From NCBI GenBank assembly GCA_937949725.1, contig CALECT010000091.1, positions 1 through 41,117 of the forward strand: a stretch of DNA of 41,117 nucleotides. Direction: 5' to 3'. Every line of letters starts with the position of its first letter. The stretch's first letter is position 1. Under the pieces are notes generated by a model. It ran no database searches. It had not been told where the DNA came from and saw only the letters and a program-made list of their open reading frames with translations. Source of the DNA: an uncultured Pseudanabaenaceae cyanobacterium (GTDB lineage Bacteria > Cyanobacteriota > Cyanobacteriia > PCC-9006 > JAAUQQ01). Below, piece after piece: positions 1 to 8,514 of this stretch. The translations under genes were made by a program, and so were the position numbers.

Positions 1-21
1 TGCTATAGCTGGATTTCCCAG

Positions 22-2151
22 ATGATCTCCTCCCCGGTTGATTCCCTTCGAGCAGGCGCAGCTGCCATTAAAGCTAAGCAATTTGGTGCTGCGATCGCGC
101 ATCTCGAAGTCTATTGCAACGCCAATGTAGGCGTGGAATCCAACGAACATTATCAGGCACAGATCTGGTTAATCCAGAGCTATAAAGCCCAGGGTCGCAC
201 CACAGATGCCCGCCATCTCTGCTTCAACCTCAGCCAGGTGGACCAACCGAAGGTCAAGGCTTGGGCTAGTGAGATGATGACTCAGCTGCCGGTACAAATT
301 CCGGGTCGGGAGCCTGCCGGGGGAAGTAATGCGGTGGAATTTGGAGATGGCTCCGTTAATGCTGCCGCTGCGGTGCCAGCAAGGTCAGCCAGGGCGGCGG
401 CTAAGCCCTCTTTGCCCAAGGCAGAGCGAGCCCAGTCTGGTGGCGTAACGCTTTTGCTGCGGGGAGCTGCTGCAAATTTAGCCTTAGTTTCAGGTATGAC
501 GCTGTTTGGCCTCTTTGGCATGGCCCTGAGCCTGATCTGCGTCATTATCTTTATTCAGGGTAATAATAATCCACTGTTGGGACTGGGGATTTCTACTGCG
601 ATTACCCTCCTCTTTAGCGTTGGGGCGTTCTTCATCTCGCCGCTCATCATGGATTGGGTGCAGCGCCTGGTGTACGGCACCCAGTGGACAACGCTGGAAG
701 AGATCGACAGCCTCAGCCCAGAAAGCGCCCAAATTATTCGTAAGGTCTGCAAAGAGAAACAGCTCAAGCAGCCTCGCCTTGGAATTATTAATGACCAAAA
801 CCCTACAGCCTTTACCTATGGTTCGTTGCCGAATAGTGCCCGGTTAGTCGTTAGCCGAGGTCTGTTTACTTATCTAGATGATGATGAGGTCGCAACGGTC
901 TATGCCCATGAGCTGGGCCACATTGTCCATTGGGACTTTGCCGTCATGACCCTCGCTGCAACCCTCGTTCAGCTCCTGTATCTGATTTATAGCTACAGCC
1001 GAGATCTTGGCCGAAACTTGGGCAATAACGATGGGGCCAAGAAGATTCGAGGCGGTTTGCAAGCGGCCTCTCTCGCAGCCCTAGTCTTTTTCACCGTTGG
1101 GGAATATCTTCAGCTCTATTTGTCCCGCACCCGCGAGTATTATGCGGACCATTTTGCGGCTGAAGTCACAGGTAACCCTAACGGTCTCTCTCGGGCATTG
1201 GTGAAAATTTCCTATGGCATTGTCGAGGAAGGTAAGCGTTGCAAAGAGCAGAATCAGGCTCCCAGCAAAGTTCTCCAAGGCATGAGAGCTTTAGGCATTT
1301 CCGATGCCAAGAATGCCGGAACAGCGGGGACGGCCTACCGGGTGGCTGCGGATAGTAACAGCGTGGGTCTCGTTTTTCTCTGGGACATGTTTAATCCCTG
1401 GGCGAAATGGATGGAGCTCAATTCAACCCACCCTCTGACGGGGAAGCGAGTTCGAGCGTTGGGCAACTATGCAGAGCAGCTAGATCTCAACAGCGAATTC
1501 GACATGGTTCGGGTGGTGCGGGCGGGTAATCAATTGGATAAGAAACGTCTCTACGGTAGTTTTGTCCAGGACGTGGCCTTGATGGGCAGTCCTCTCATTG
1601 GCGGTGTCCTTGGGTTAGTGATTGGCATTGGAATTGCCATGGCCTTTGGAAATTCATTGGTGGCGCTGAGCGCTGCACTACTGGGTCTTGCTATTGGGAT
1701 CTTGCTCCATGCCTTTGTCATGTATCCCAAAATTCAGCGTCCCAGTGAGACCGACATTTTGACGCTGATGTCTGATGCCTATGCCAGTCCTTTACGAGGT
1801 AAACCGGTCAAGCTGAAGGGGGAAATTATTGGTAGGGGTGACGCTGGCGGACGAGTGAATGAAGACTTCCAATTCAAGGACAAGACCGGTATGGTCTACC
1901 TCGACTATTCTTCTCGCTTTGGAGCCCTGGGCAACTTCTTCTTTGGCTGGAGTAAGGCTGGGCAATATGTGGGTCAGCCCGTGGCGTTGACGGGGTGGTT
2001 CCGTCGGGGAATTGCAGCGAAGGTGGATTTAAATGAGATGGAATGCGACCAGGGGCTGGTGAAGAGTTATCACCGCTTTGGCAAATTGGTTTCAGCGACA
2101 CTTTGTATCGTAGGGGCTGTGGCGATCGCGGTGATAGGTGCCGGTCTCTAG
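22..2151 (+). CDS. M48-family membrane metalloprotease with C-terminal OB-like region
   Basis: This is a zinc metallopeptidase of the M48 (HtpX/Ste24-like) superfamily, probably acting in membrane-protein quality control. The zinc motif HELGH is at residues 296-300, and the third ligand E372 with D376 lies in REYYADHF. About 90 N-terminal residues look helical and TPR-like, followed by an Ala/Ser-rich linker, two membrane segments (about 152-178 and 185-210), the protease domain, two more membrane segments (about 525-570), a beta-rich OB/NfeD-like stretch (about 590-680) and a last membrane helix. At 709 residues it is far longer than HtpX (about 290). The start is uncertain: the frame stays open from base 1 to the ATG at 22 with no stop and no convincing ribosome site, so the true start may lie outside the window. 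The catalytic family is secure; the substrate is unknown. Confidence 0.85.
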   Translation: MISSPVDSLRAGAAAIKAKQFGAAIAHLEVYCNANVGVESNEHYQAQIWLIQSYKAQGRTTDARHLCFNLSQVDQPKVKAWASEMMTQLPVQIPGREPAGGSNAVEFGDGSVNAAAAVPARSARAAAKPSLPKAERAQSGGVTLLLRGAAANLALVSGMTLFGLFGMALSLICVIIFIQGNNNPLLGLGISTAITLLFSVGAFFISPLIMDWVQRLVYGTQWTTLEEIDSLSPESAQIIRKVCKEKQLKQPRLGIINDQNPTAFTYGSLPNSARLVVSRGLFTYLDDDEVATVYAHELGHIVHWDFAVMTLAATLVQLLYLIYSYSRDLGRNLGNNDGAKKIRGGLQAASLAALVFFTVGEYLQLYLSRTREYYADHFAAEVTGNPNGLSRALVKISYGIVEEGKRCKEQNQAPSKVLQGMRALGISDAKNAGTAGTAYRVAADSNSVGLVFLWDMFNPWAKWMELNSTHPLTGKRVRALGNYAEQLDLNSEFDMVRVVRAGNQLDKKRLYGSFVQDVALMGSPLIGGVLGLVIGIGIAMAFGNSLVALSAALLGLAIGILLHAFVMYPKIQRPSETDILTLMSDAYASPLRGKPVKLKGEIIGRGDAGGRVNEDFQFKDKTGMVYLDYSSRFGALGNFFFGWSKAGQYVGQPVALTGWFRRGIAAKVDLNEMECDQGLVKSYHRFGKLVSATLCIVGAVAIAVIGAGL

Positions 2152-2202
2152 GCTGGTGTTTGTTTGGTAGTGGGGATACTCTGTGGAGGCTTGGGCTAAA
2201 GT

Positions 2203-2302
2203 GGGGCGGGTCTTGAGCGAAGGTTGCTTGTGGTGCGTCTAGGGATGGTTGGCTAAACCCGCCCTTACGGGGAGGTCGCTTTAGATAAACCTGCCCTTAC
2301 GG
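2203..2302. repeat. Short GC-rich repeat cluster between convergent genes
   Basis: Two 17-base copies of taaacc(c/t)gcccttacgg lie at 2254-2270 and 2286-2302 and differ at one base. An inverted partner, ggggcgggt, lies at 2203-2211. Together they could fold into a hairpin between the convergent M48 protease gene and devA. From memory, short GGGGCGGGT/ACCCGCCC repeats are common between cyanobacterial genes. Whether this one acts as a bidirectional terminator or is only a REP-like repeat cannot be decided here. Confidence 0.5.
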
Positions 2303-2314
2303 TGGCTGCTGGAG

Positions 2315-3025
2315 CTAGGCGATGACTTCTTCTCGTTGGACGGTGCTGAGCCGTCCGTCTTCCATTTGCAGGATGCGATCGGCTACGTCGAGGATGCGGT
2401 TGTCGTGGGTAACGAGGAGGACGGCGCTGCCACGCTGACGGGCAAGGCGCTGCATGATTTCGACCACGTCGCGACCGGATTGCTTATCTAGGGCGGCGGT
2501 GGGCTCATCAGCCAGGACCACGCGGGGGGAACTGACTAGGGCACGGGCGATCGCCACACGCTGTTTCTGTCCGCCCGATAGTTCCTGGGGATAGTAATTG
2601 GCCCAGTCCAGCAGGCCCACTGCCTCTAGCATTTCCAGGGAACGAGTTTTCTTTTCCTTCGACGTCAGGTTGGGGTGCAGGTCCAGGGACATCTGCACGT
2701 TTTGCCTCGCGGTGAGAGCATTAAGCAGGTTGTGGGCCTGGAAGATATAGCCGATGTTGCGCCGCAGCCGCACGAGCTGCTTGTTGCGGGCTTTGTACAT
2801 TTCCTCGCCTAGGAGCTTGAGGCTACCTTCCTGGGTGGAGCGTAATGCGCCAATCAGTGTCAGCAGGGTGGTCTTGCCTGAGCCCGATGGACCCATGAGG
2901 ATGACGACTTCGCCGGGGTCTACACGGGCACTGACTTCGTAGAGGACTTGTTTTCGCAGGCGACCGCTACCGAAGTAATGGCTCACATGGTCGATGGAGA
3001 TAATCGGGTCGGTAGCGGAGGTCAT
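2315..3025 (-). CDS. devA: DevA-type ABC transporter ATP-binding protein
   Basis: This is the cytoplasmic ATPase of a DevBCA-type exporter (MacB/LolD-like branch). At 236 residues it has the usual length. Visible motifs are Walker A GPSGSGKT (45-52), signature LSGGQKQR, Walker B VVLADEP followed by [10 protein letters not shown], and the H-loop in LLVTHD. It lies 60 bases downstream of the devC permease gene and is the last gene of devB-devC-devA. In heterocyst-forming cyanobacteria DevBCA works with TolC to export envelope glycolipids. Homologues occur in species without heterocysts, where the cargo is usually unknown, so heterocysts should not be inferred from this operon alone. Confidence 0.92.
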   Translation of the reverse strand: MTSATDPIISIDHVSHYFGSGRLRKQVLYEVSARVDPGEVVILMGPSGSGKTTLLTLIGALRSTQEGSLKLLGEEMYKARNKQLVRLRRNIGYIFQAHNLLNALTARQNVQMSLDLHPNLTSKEKKTRSLEMLEAVGLLDWANYYPQELSGGQKQRVAIARALVSSPRVVLADEPTAALDKQSGRDVVEIMQRLARQRGSAVLLVTHDNRILDVADRILQMEDGRLSTVQREEVIA

Positions 3026-3085
3026 ATCAGGAAAGGCAGGCCAGTCGGCGTTGCTGAAAGAAGTTCGATTGCGATGGGAGTGAGC

Positions 3086-4243
3086 CTAAAAAATATCGGC
3101 AGGGTCGGCTTCTTGGACCTTTCGCACGGCGATCGCCCCAGAAATCACACACATCGCCATGGTCAAGCAAAAGACAAAGGTGCCCCGCTCCTGGGTCATT
3201 CGTAAGGGGAGGGATGTGGCATTCTCTGTGGCTTGATAGAGACCCATGCAGAGGAAAAAGGCTGGGATAAAGCCGAGAATCGACAGGACCACTGCTTCCT
3301 GGAATACCACTGACAGCAAATAGCGATTGCGATAACCCATGGCTTTTAGGGTGGCATATTCCGCCAGGTGATCGGCCACGTCGGTGTAAAGGATTTGATA
3401 CACAATCACCATGCCGACAATCCAGCCAATCCCCGCTCCCAGGTTGAAGATGAAGCCAATGGCGGTGCTGTTTTCCCAATAATCCCGCTCAAAGGCGATA
3501 AATTCGTCTTTGGAGAGCACCAATACATCGCCATTGGGGTCCTGGATCTCCTCGCGCATCTGGGCGATCGCTTTGTCTATATTTGCGCCAGGCTTTAACC
3601 GAATCATCCCCATTTCGATTAGGCCGGGATCGCGATCAAACATGCGCAAAAAATTGATATCGCTGGTCACTAAATTGCCATCGGCACCGAAGGACGCCCC
3701 CAGGTTAAACAGCCCGCCCACGGTCACTCGGCGACCCGCCACTTCAGTGGTCACATATCCCTGTTCTTCAAATAGCTCCGCGACTGGACCAAACTCCGGG
3801 CGGGAGTCTCGATCAAATAAAACGTGATCTCGAAGCTTCAAGGCTTCAGAATCGGGCAGTAGATCTTTAGAAACGATGGATTGAGAGGGGTCATAGCCCA
3901 TCACCTGAATGCTGCGAGTGCTGCGATCTGCAGGGTTCTTCCACAGAGCAAAACTGATGTAGATGGGGGTGACACTGTCCACCCCGGGAACTCCCTCGGC
4001 CTGGAGCAACCTGCGGCGAGAGAAACTATCCAAGGCAATCAGGGCAGTGGACTGGGGACTCATCATAAAGATTTCGCCCTCTAAGGCTTGGTGCAATCGC
4101 ACAGAGCTATCAAACAGGGCATCGCGAAAGCCCAGCTGAATAAACATCAAGATGACTGCAAAACCAATACCTGCCAGAGCGACCAGCAAGCGCACCTTCT
4201 CACGAATGAGCTGAAGCCAGGCTAGGGGAATTGCGAGAATCAT
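3086..4243 (-). CDS. devC: DevC-type ABC transporter permease (FtsX/MacB fold)
   Basis: This is the inner-membrane permease of the DevBCA exporter. It has 385 residues with the FtsX-like layout: one N-terminal membrane helix (about 16-38), a large periplasmic domain (about 40-260), and three C-terminal helices (about 265-290, 315-340 and 353-372). The C-terminal part contains ATLKAMGYRNRYL, a motif typical of FtsX-domain permeases. Its start overlaps the devB stop by four bases (4240-4243), which suggests translational coupling. The partners are the membrane-fusion protein encoded upstream and the ATPase downstream. The family is clear; the cargo is not. Confidence 0.92.
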   Translation of the reverse strand: MILAIPLAWLQLIREKVRLLVALAGIGFAVILMFIQLGFRDALFDSSVRLHQALEGEIFMMSPQSTALIALDSFSRRRLLQAEGVPGVDSVTPIYISFALWKNPADRSTRSIQVMGYDPSQSIVSKDLLPDSEALKLRDHVLFDRDSRPEFGPVAELFEEQGYVTTEVAGRRVTVGGLFNLGASFGADGNLVTSDINFLRMFDRDPGLIEMGMIRLKPGANIDKAIAQMREEIQDPNGDVLVLSKDEFIAFERDYWENSTAIGFIFNLGAGIGWIVGMVIVYQILYTDVADHLAEYATLKAMGYRNRYLLSVVFQEAVVLSILGFIPAFFLCMGLYQATENATSLPLRMTQERGTFVFCLTMAMCVISGAIAVRKVQEADPADIF

Positions 4244-5703
4244 GATTCGCTCCCATCACTGGTTTCAGAGGAATTATCGTCAGATGCTGCGTCACCAGAC
4301 TCATTCAACAGCGGACTGCCCAATAATCCGTTGTTGAGCAATCCACCGTTAGAGAGGCCTGGTTGGCCTAAAGGATCCCCCTCCGTTGAGCCATTGGGTC
4401 CCGGCCCGGAGCGCAAAATGGGTGCAGCGGTGTCAATGGAGACGTTGACCTGGAGATTCGTGAGATTGGCCACTGGCTCACTATTCTCCAGCAGCACCGT
4501 CACCTCCACTACTCGAGCGTCGGTATCAGCTGCAGGGTCCGTATCTAGAACATCTTTTTTGTCGATTTTGAGTCCTACCTGGGCCACACGTCCCTGGAGT
4601 GAAGTAGCTAGGGCTGGACTAGTGACCTTCACCGGCTGACCGACTTGGACATCCCGAATATCGGTTTCATAGATCTCGGCCACCACGGTCATTTGGTTCG
4701 TACGAGCCAAGTCCAAAATTCCTTGTTCTCCAACTGCTTCTCCGCTGCTGGTATGAATTTCTAGCACTTGGCCATCAATGGGAGCAGCAACCCCAGCTTG
4801 ATCTAACTCAGCCTGGGCAAGGGCCATGTTTGCCAGGGCAGATTGGACCCCGGTTTTTGCCCGTTGGATATCCTCGGGCCTCACTTGTTGACTGCTCTCC
4901 AGTTGCCCGGTGGCTTGGGCCAACTGCTGCTGCCGCCGTACCACTTCCCCCAGGGCCTGTTGCAACTGAAATTTTGCCTGCTCTAGCTGCTGTTGGGCCT
5001 GGGCAATTTCAGCATTGGCCTGTTCAAGCTCGGCTACTTTGGCCGATAGTTCAAAGGCCCGCTGCTTAACGATGTCCTCGGCCAAGGCTCCCTCGTCGAA
5101 GAGGTCCTTGGTCTGGTTGAGATCCCGTTGGGCTTCCTTGAGCTCCGCCGAGACGCGATCGCGAGCTGCCTCCTTCGCTGCAACAAGAGCAGTCCGTTCG
5201 TTGATATTGGCTTCCTGCTGGCCGACATTGACCTGCTGGACCTGGACATTGATTTCCTCTGCTCTCGCATTGGCTAGATCGGCTTGGATGTCGCCCTTTT
5301 TCTCCCCGGCCTCGACTTGGGCAAGGTTACTCCGAGCTTCCAGCACCTGGGCTTCCGCCTGAATCACGGAGGCCCTTAGCCGCTCGTAGGAATCCATTAC
5401 GGCCAGGAGATCGCCCTTTTTGACCTGGGCTCCCTCTTGAACCAAAATCTGCTGAACCCGAGAAGAACTAATGGCAGAGGGAGCAGCGACGTTATAGATG
5501 CCCCCAGCCGGTTCGATACGCCCCAGGGCCGTAATTTTCCGTTTCTCAGCGATGTCCTCTGTAGCGGGCTCTTCGGCAGGTGCTGTGGAGGGCCCGGAGC
5601 GAAGCATCAGAAACAGGCCAAATCCAACAATTCCCAAGGACAATACTGAGAGCGCAGCAATGATGAAGCCTGGGGATTTGAAGGTGCGGGAGGAGATGGC
5701 CAT
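4240..5703 (-). CDS. devB: DevB-type membrane-fusion (HlyD-family) protein
   Basis: This is the periplasmic adaptor of the DevBCA exporter, expected to bridge DevC and a TolC-like outer-membrane channel. It has an N-terminal anchor helix (about 13-34), the first lipoyl half (about 70-105), a long coiled-coil hairpin rich in Gln, Ala and Glu (about 106-302), the second lipoyl half from AGVAAPIDGQV (about 303), and a beta-barrel region. An unusual tail from about residue 430 is dominated by Asn, Gly, Ser, Leu and later acidic residues. It is the first gene of the operon and overlaps devC. The start at 5703 has no clear ribosome site. The 487-residue length reflects the long coiled coil and the tail. 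Confidence 0.9.
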   Translation of the reverse strand: MAISSRTFKSPGFIIAALSVLSLGIVGFGLFLMLRSGPSTAPAEEPATEDIAEKRKITALGRIEPAGGIYNVAAPSAISSSRVQQILVQEGAQVKKGDLLAVMDSYERLRASVIQAEAQVLEARSNLAQVEAGEKKGDIQADLANARAEEINVQVQQVNVGQQEANINERTALVAAKEAARDRVSAELKEAQRDLNQTKDLFDEGALAEDIVKQRAFELSAKVAELEQANAEIAQAQQQLEQAKFQLQQALGEVVRRQQQLAQATGQLESSQQVRPEDIQRAKTGVQSALANMALAQAELDQAGVAAPIDGQVLEIHTSSGEAVGEQGILDLARTNQMTVVAEIYETDIRDVQVGQPVKVTSPALATSLQGRVAQVGLKIDKKDVLDTDPAADTDARVVEVTVLLENSEPVANLTNLQVNVSIDTAAPILRSGPGPNGSTEGDPLGQPGLSNGGLLNNGLLGSPLLNESGDAASDDNSSETSDGSES

Positions 5704-6276
5704 GGGGGAAAGGCTGAAATGCAGGGGACTAAACTGGGGGAAGAAGGGCAGAGATGTTGCCTACGTTCCTGGCCGCGCGGAAATTGACGTTATGCAATTA
5801 TCTATTAACGAATTGTAACCATTCGTTGACCGTCTATGGTGCTTAAGGCTAGAGCAATCGCACAGCCAGCTTCCTCGGTAATCGGCCCGGAACGGTCTCC
5901 CTTGATTGCTCTCGTCGGAGCCAAAGGGTCTTGACTGCCATGGAGAAAGCCAGACGATTGCCCCCTGCCACAATTCCAGCGAAAAGCGCTATAAGTTGGA
6001 CCTCTGGTGGACCCTCTAATGGGCACTCGTCGCATCGGCTCTCCGCCCATTGCCATCCTCACATTGGGACTACTTGTGCCAAAGTTGCTGAGGGACAGGG
6101 TTGCTCTTGCGGCTCAGCCTCGGTATGGACTCGGCTCCAGAGGCGAGTTGTGATACACAGATTGCGATACACTGTGCCCTTTAAGGCCGCATTTACCTTA
6201 GGTTTGCAGGCAAGACAATTGTTCTTTCTGCTTTTCCTTGTCAGATTTCGACTCACCCTATTGACGCTTGGCGTGC
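5704..6276. other. Divergent intergenic region between devB and the sigma-like gene
   Basis: About 570 bases separate the divergently transcribed devB and sigma-like genes. The open frames here lack family motifs, ribosome sites and plausible composition. The one conspicuous element is an imperfect palindrome at 5805-5829, listed separately. I saw no NtcA-type GTA-N8-TAC site in the devB-proximal part that I read. Confidence 0.5.
5805..5829. promoter_or_regulatory. Palindromic candidate operator upstream of devB
   Basis: The arms ttaacgaat (5805-5813) and attcgttga (5821-5829) match as inverted repeats at 8 of 9 positions around the 7-base centre tgtaacc. The site lies about 100 bases upstream of the devB start. 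The size and symmetry fit a dimeric repressor or activator. No regulator gene is adjacent, so the binding protein is unknown. Confidence 0.4.
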
Positions 6277-6966
6277 ATGAGTAACGTACAGATCCCCCAG
6301 TTCCCAGAGGTCCGTCACCCGCTCATTGCGCCCCTTGCCCAGCGGAGTGATGAAGAGCTGCTCCGGCTTTTTCAAGAGAAGGCGGATGAAGGACGCTACT
6401 TTACAGCCATCCTTTGTCGCTATACGCCTGTGGTCTACACCCTGATTTGGCATTCCACGCGATCGGCGGTGCAGGCAGATTATTTATTTTCTTTGGTGTG
6501 GCGTCACGTTTTCTATGAGCTGCGTGGCCTGGACCTCAAGCAAGCAAGCCCCAGCGATGCACCGGAGCTCACGCTGCAAAACTGGCTGATTAACATCACC
6601 GCCCAGTCCATCAACCAGGTGGCACTGCCCCCCGTTGAGGAGATTCAGTATTCCATCAAGGCTGCGCCCCCACCGCTGTGGTGCTATGTGGAGCAGGCTT
6701 TGGACCAGCTGCCGCCTCGCCAGCGCCTGATGACGATCATGGCCCAGACGTACCATTGGAGCGAGACCCGCATTGCGGCTTACCTACAAGCCGAAGGCGA
6801 ACAGGTTTCTGCCGATGAAGTCCAGGGTGGCTTGCAGGAGGCTTACCAGCAATTGGAGTCTTCTTTGCCCCCAGACCTGCGCACAATTTATTTTGATGAG
6901 CCTTTGGAAGAGACTCAGGCGGACTTGGCAGAAAGCGATTTGGCGGGACTGTTAGGCAAGTCATAG
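6277..6966 (+). CDS. Small sigma-70-like (ECF-type) protein
   Basis: The 229-residue protein is laid out like a two-domain sigma factor. An N-terminal region-2-like segment contains RSDEELLRLF, RYFTAILCRY and ADYLFSLVWRHVFYEL. After a linker, a region-4-like segment contains LDQLPPRQRLMTIMAQ, then a helix-turn-helix-like stretch (WSETRIAAYLQAEG) and EVQGGLQEAYQQL. The ATG at 6277 is preferred to the in-frame TTG at 6268. It lies upstream of a TPR gene on the same strand, separated by a hairpin. If functional it would direct RNA polymerase to a small promoter set. The recognition helices are atypical and no anti-sigma gene is adjacent, so this is a cautious call made from pattern, not alignment. 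Confidence 0.55.
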   Translation: MSNVQIPQFPEVRHPLIAPLAQRSDEELLRLFQEKADEGRYFTAILCRYTPVVYTLIWHSTRSAVQADYLFSLVWRHVFYELRGLDLKQASPSDAPELTLQNWLINITAQSINQVALPPVEEIQYSIKAAPPPLWCYVEQALDQLPPRQRLMTIMAQTYHWSETRIAAYLQAEGEQVSADEVQGGLQEAYQQLESSLPPDLRTIYFDEPLEETQADLAESDLAGLLGKS

Positions 6967-6991
6967 CTCATTCGAATGGCCGATTTCACTC

Positions 6992-7008
6992 CTGGCCCCG
7001 AGGGCCAG
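6992..7008 (+). terminator. Possible terminator after the sigma-like gene
   Basis: A perfect 7-base stem, ctggccc/gggccag, has the 3-base loop cga and lies 25 bases after the stop codon. A T-run (ggtttttaatt) follows only about 9 bases downstream, so termination would be weak or partial. Confidence 0.4.
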
Positions 7009-7182
7009 AGAGAGGCGGTTTTTAATTAGAGCGTGTAAAATTCCATGCAGCCGTGGGTAAGCTCCCAACAAGGGGATCTTGCGCCTTCGGTTTTGGCTGG
7101 TCCAACATACTTTAGATGGCTAATTGTGAGTCCTGATGGGATGGGGAAAGTGATGCAGAATTTGTCTTCTTGGGGATCTAAC

Positions 7183-8256
7183 ATGGCTCACCTGAATCGT
7201 TGGTTCTATGGAAGCTTGAGTGCTGGTGTCTTGCTGCTTTCAGCTCAGGCTCCTGCCATGGCCCAGTTTTTCCCTGATGAGCCTCTGCGAACGCGTCTCA
7301 ATCCCACGCTGGATCAGCAGCTTCAGACACAGATTAACAACGGGACCCGTGGTGAGTTCCGCGATCGCGCCGATCTGTTCATGAATGAAGCTAGTAACCA
7401 GGCTCGCCTCGGCTTTCCTCGCAAGGCGATCGCCCTGTGGGAAGAAGCCTATGACCTCTACCGCCAGTCCAATGACGACAGGGGCATGGGTCGTGCCCTG
7501 GACTTGATTGGCCTCACCCATGGCGAACTGGGCGAAGTGGTTTCCGCTGAAGATGCCCTGCGTCGCCGCCTGGCCATTGCCCGTGACCAGGGCGACTACC
7601 GAGGCCAGGTCTATGCCCTAAATAACGTTGGCACCCTGCTGATGCGCCGAGGCTTTGCCCCCCAGGCTGAGCGTAGCTTTGAAGAAGCCCAGCGCATCGC
7701 CAAGGACATCGCTGACATTGACGGCCAGGGTATTTCCCTCAGCAATGTCGGTCTCGCCGCTGCCCGCCAGGGTGAGCATGGCCGTGCCGTCAAACTACTT
7801 GAGCAAGCCCTAGTCTTTCGCCAGCAAACCCGCGACCCCATCGCCCAGGCCAATACCCTGAACCACCTCGGTGACTCCTACCTCGCTTTGAACCTATCTG
7901 CCGATGCCCTGGGGGCATACGGTGCAGCCTATAACTTGGCTAAGCGCGATCGCGACACCCCCAATGAGTTCCGTGCCATCGATGGCCTCGTTGCCGCCCA
8001 CGGCCAATCCGGTAGCGAAACCCGCGCCCTAGACCTGCTGGACCGCCGCCTCGCTATGGCCCGCTCCCGCAACGATGTGCGTCAGCAATTTGCCACCATC
8101 CGCTCCCTGGCTAGCTTCTACCAAGCCAGGGGCAATACCCCCGCTGCCAATAGCTATTTCCAGCGAGCGCTGATTTTGGCGCGGGCTTTGGGCGATCGCC
8201 AGGAAGAAGTATTGCTGCTGGATGAGCTGACCCAGATTGCCTATCCCGATCGCTAA
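7183..8256 (+). CDS. Exported tetratricopeptide-repeat protein
   Basis: The preferred 357-residue product begins with a signal peptide: a basic n-region, hydrophobic core LSAGVLLLSA and cleavage after APAMA. TPR helical pairs then fill most of the chain, with recurring patterns such as ALNNVGTLLMRRGFAPQAERSFEEA and ANTLNHLGDSYLALN. TPRs are protein-binding scaffolds, so a periplasmic or lumenal assembly or adaptor role is likely; no enzyme motif is visible. The frame opens at ATG 7045, but ATG 7183 (preceded by ggggatctaac) gives a normal signal peptide. ATG 7153, also with a good ribosome site, is the main alternative. Confidence 0.75.
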   Translation: MAHLNRWFYGSLSAGVLLLSAQAPAMAQFFPDEPLRTRLNPTLDQQLQTQINNGTRGEFRDRADLFMNEASNQARLGFPRKAIALWEEAYDLYRQSNDDRGMGRALDLIGLTHGELGEVVSAEDALRRRLAIARDQGDYRGQVYALNNVGTLLMRRGFAPQAERSFEEAQRIAKDIADIDGQGISLSNVGLAAARQGEHGRAVKLLEQALVFRQQTRDPIAQANTLNHLGDSYLALNLSADALGAYGAAYNLAKRDRDTPNEFRAIDGLVAAHGQSGSETRALDLLDRRLAMARSRNDVRQQFATIRSLASFYQARGNTPAANSYFQRALILARALGDRQEEVLLLDELTQIAYPDR

Positions 8257-8286
8257 ATTTTGAACATTTGAACTTGATTTATGACC

Positions 8287-8321
8287 GAAAGGCTCGCTGG
8301 GATTATTCCGGCGAGCCTTTC
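8287..8321 (+). terminator. Hairpin terminator after the TPR gene
   Basis: A perfect 11-base stem, gaaaggctcgc (8287-8297) with gcgagcctttc (8311-8321), encloses a 13-base loop. It lies 31 bases after the TPR stop codon and is followed by catagttttg. Position and symmetry support intrinsic termination, although the T-tract is short. Confidence 0.7.
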
Positions 8322-8514
8322 ATAGTTTTGGGTATGCCTGAGAGCTGGCCATTGCCAGGGCAAAGCCTTCTCCCCCATCCCACTTCCTCACAATCTAAAA
8401 CGCCCCGACGAACTCGCGATAGATTAGAAAAGTACGAAAAAAGGGCGAGAGCACCAACGTTATCCAGGTTGCGACCCCCTATCTCCTCGACTCAGGTCAT
8501 CAGCAGGTTCATCC

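Noticed and set aside
5931..6284. 117-codon open frame upstream of the sigma-like gene
   Set aside because: Composition and hydrophobic pattern are not protein-like, and a competing minus-strand frame covers the same bases.
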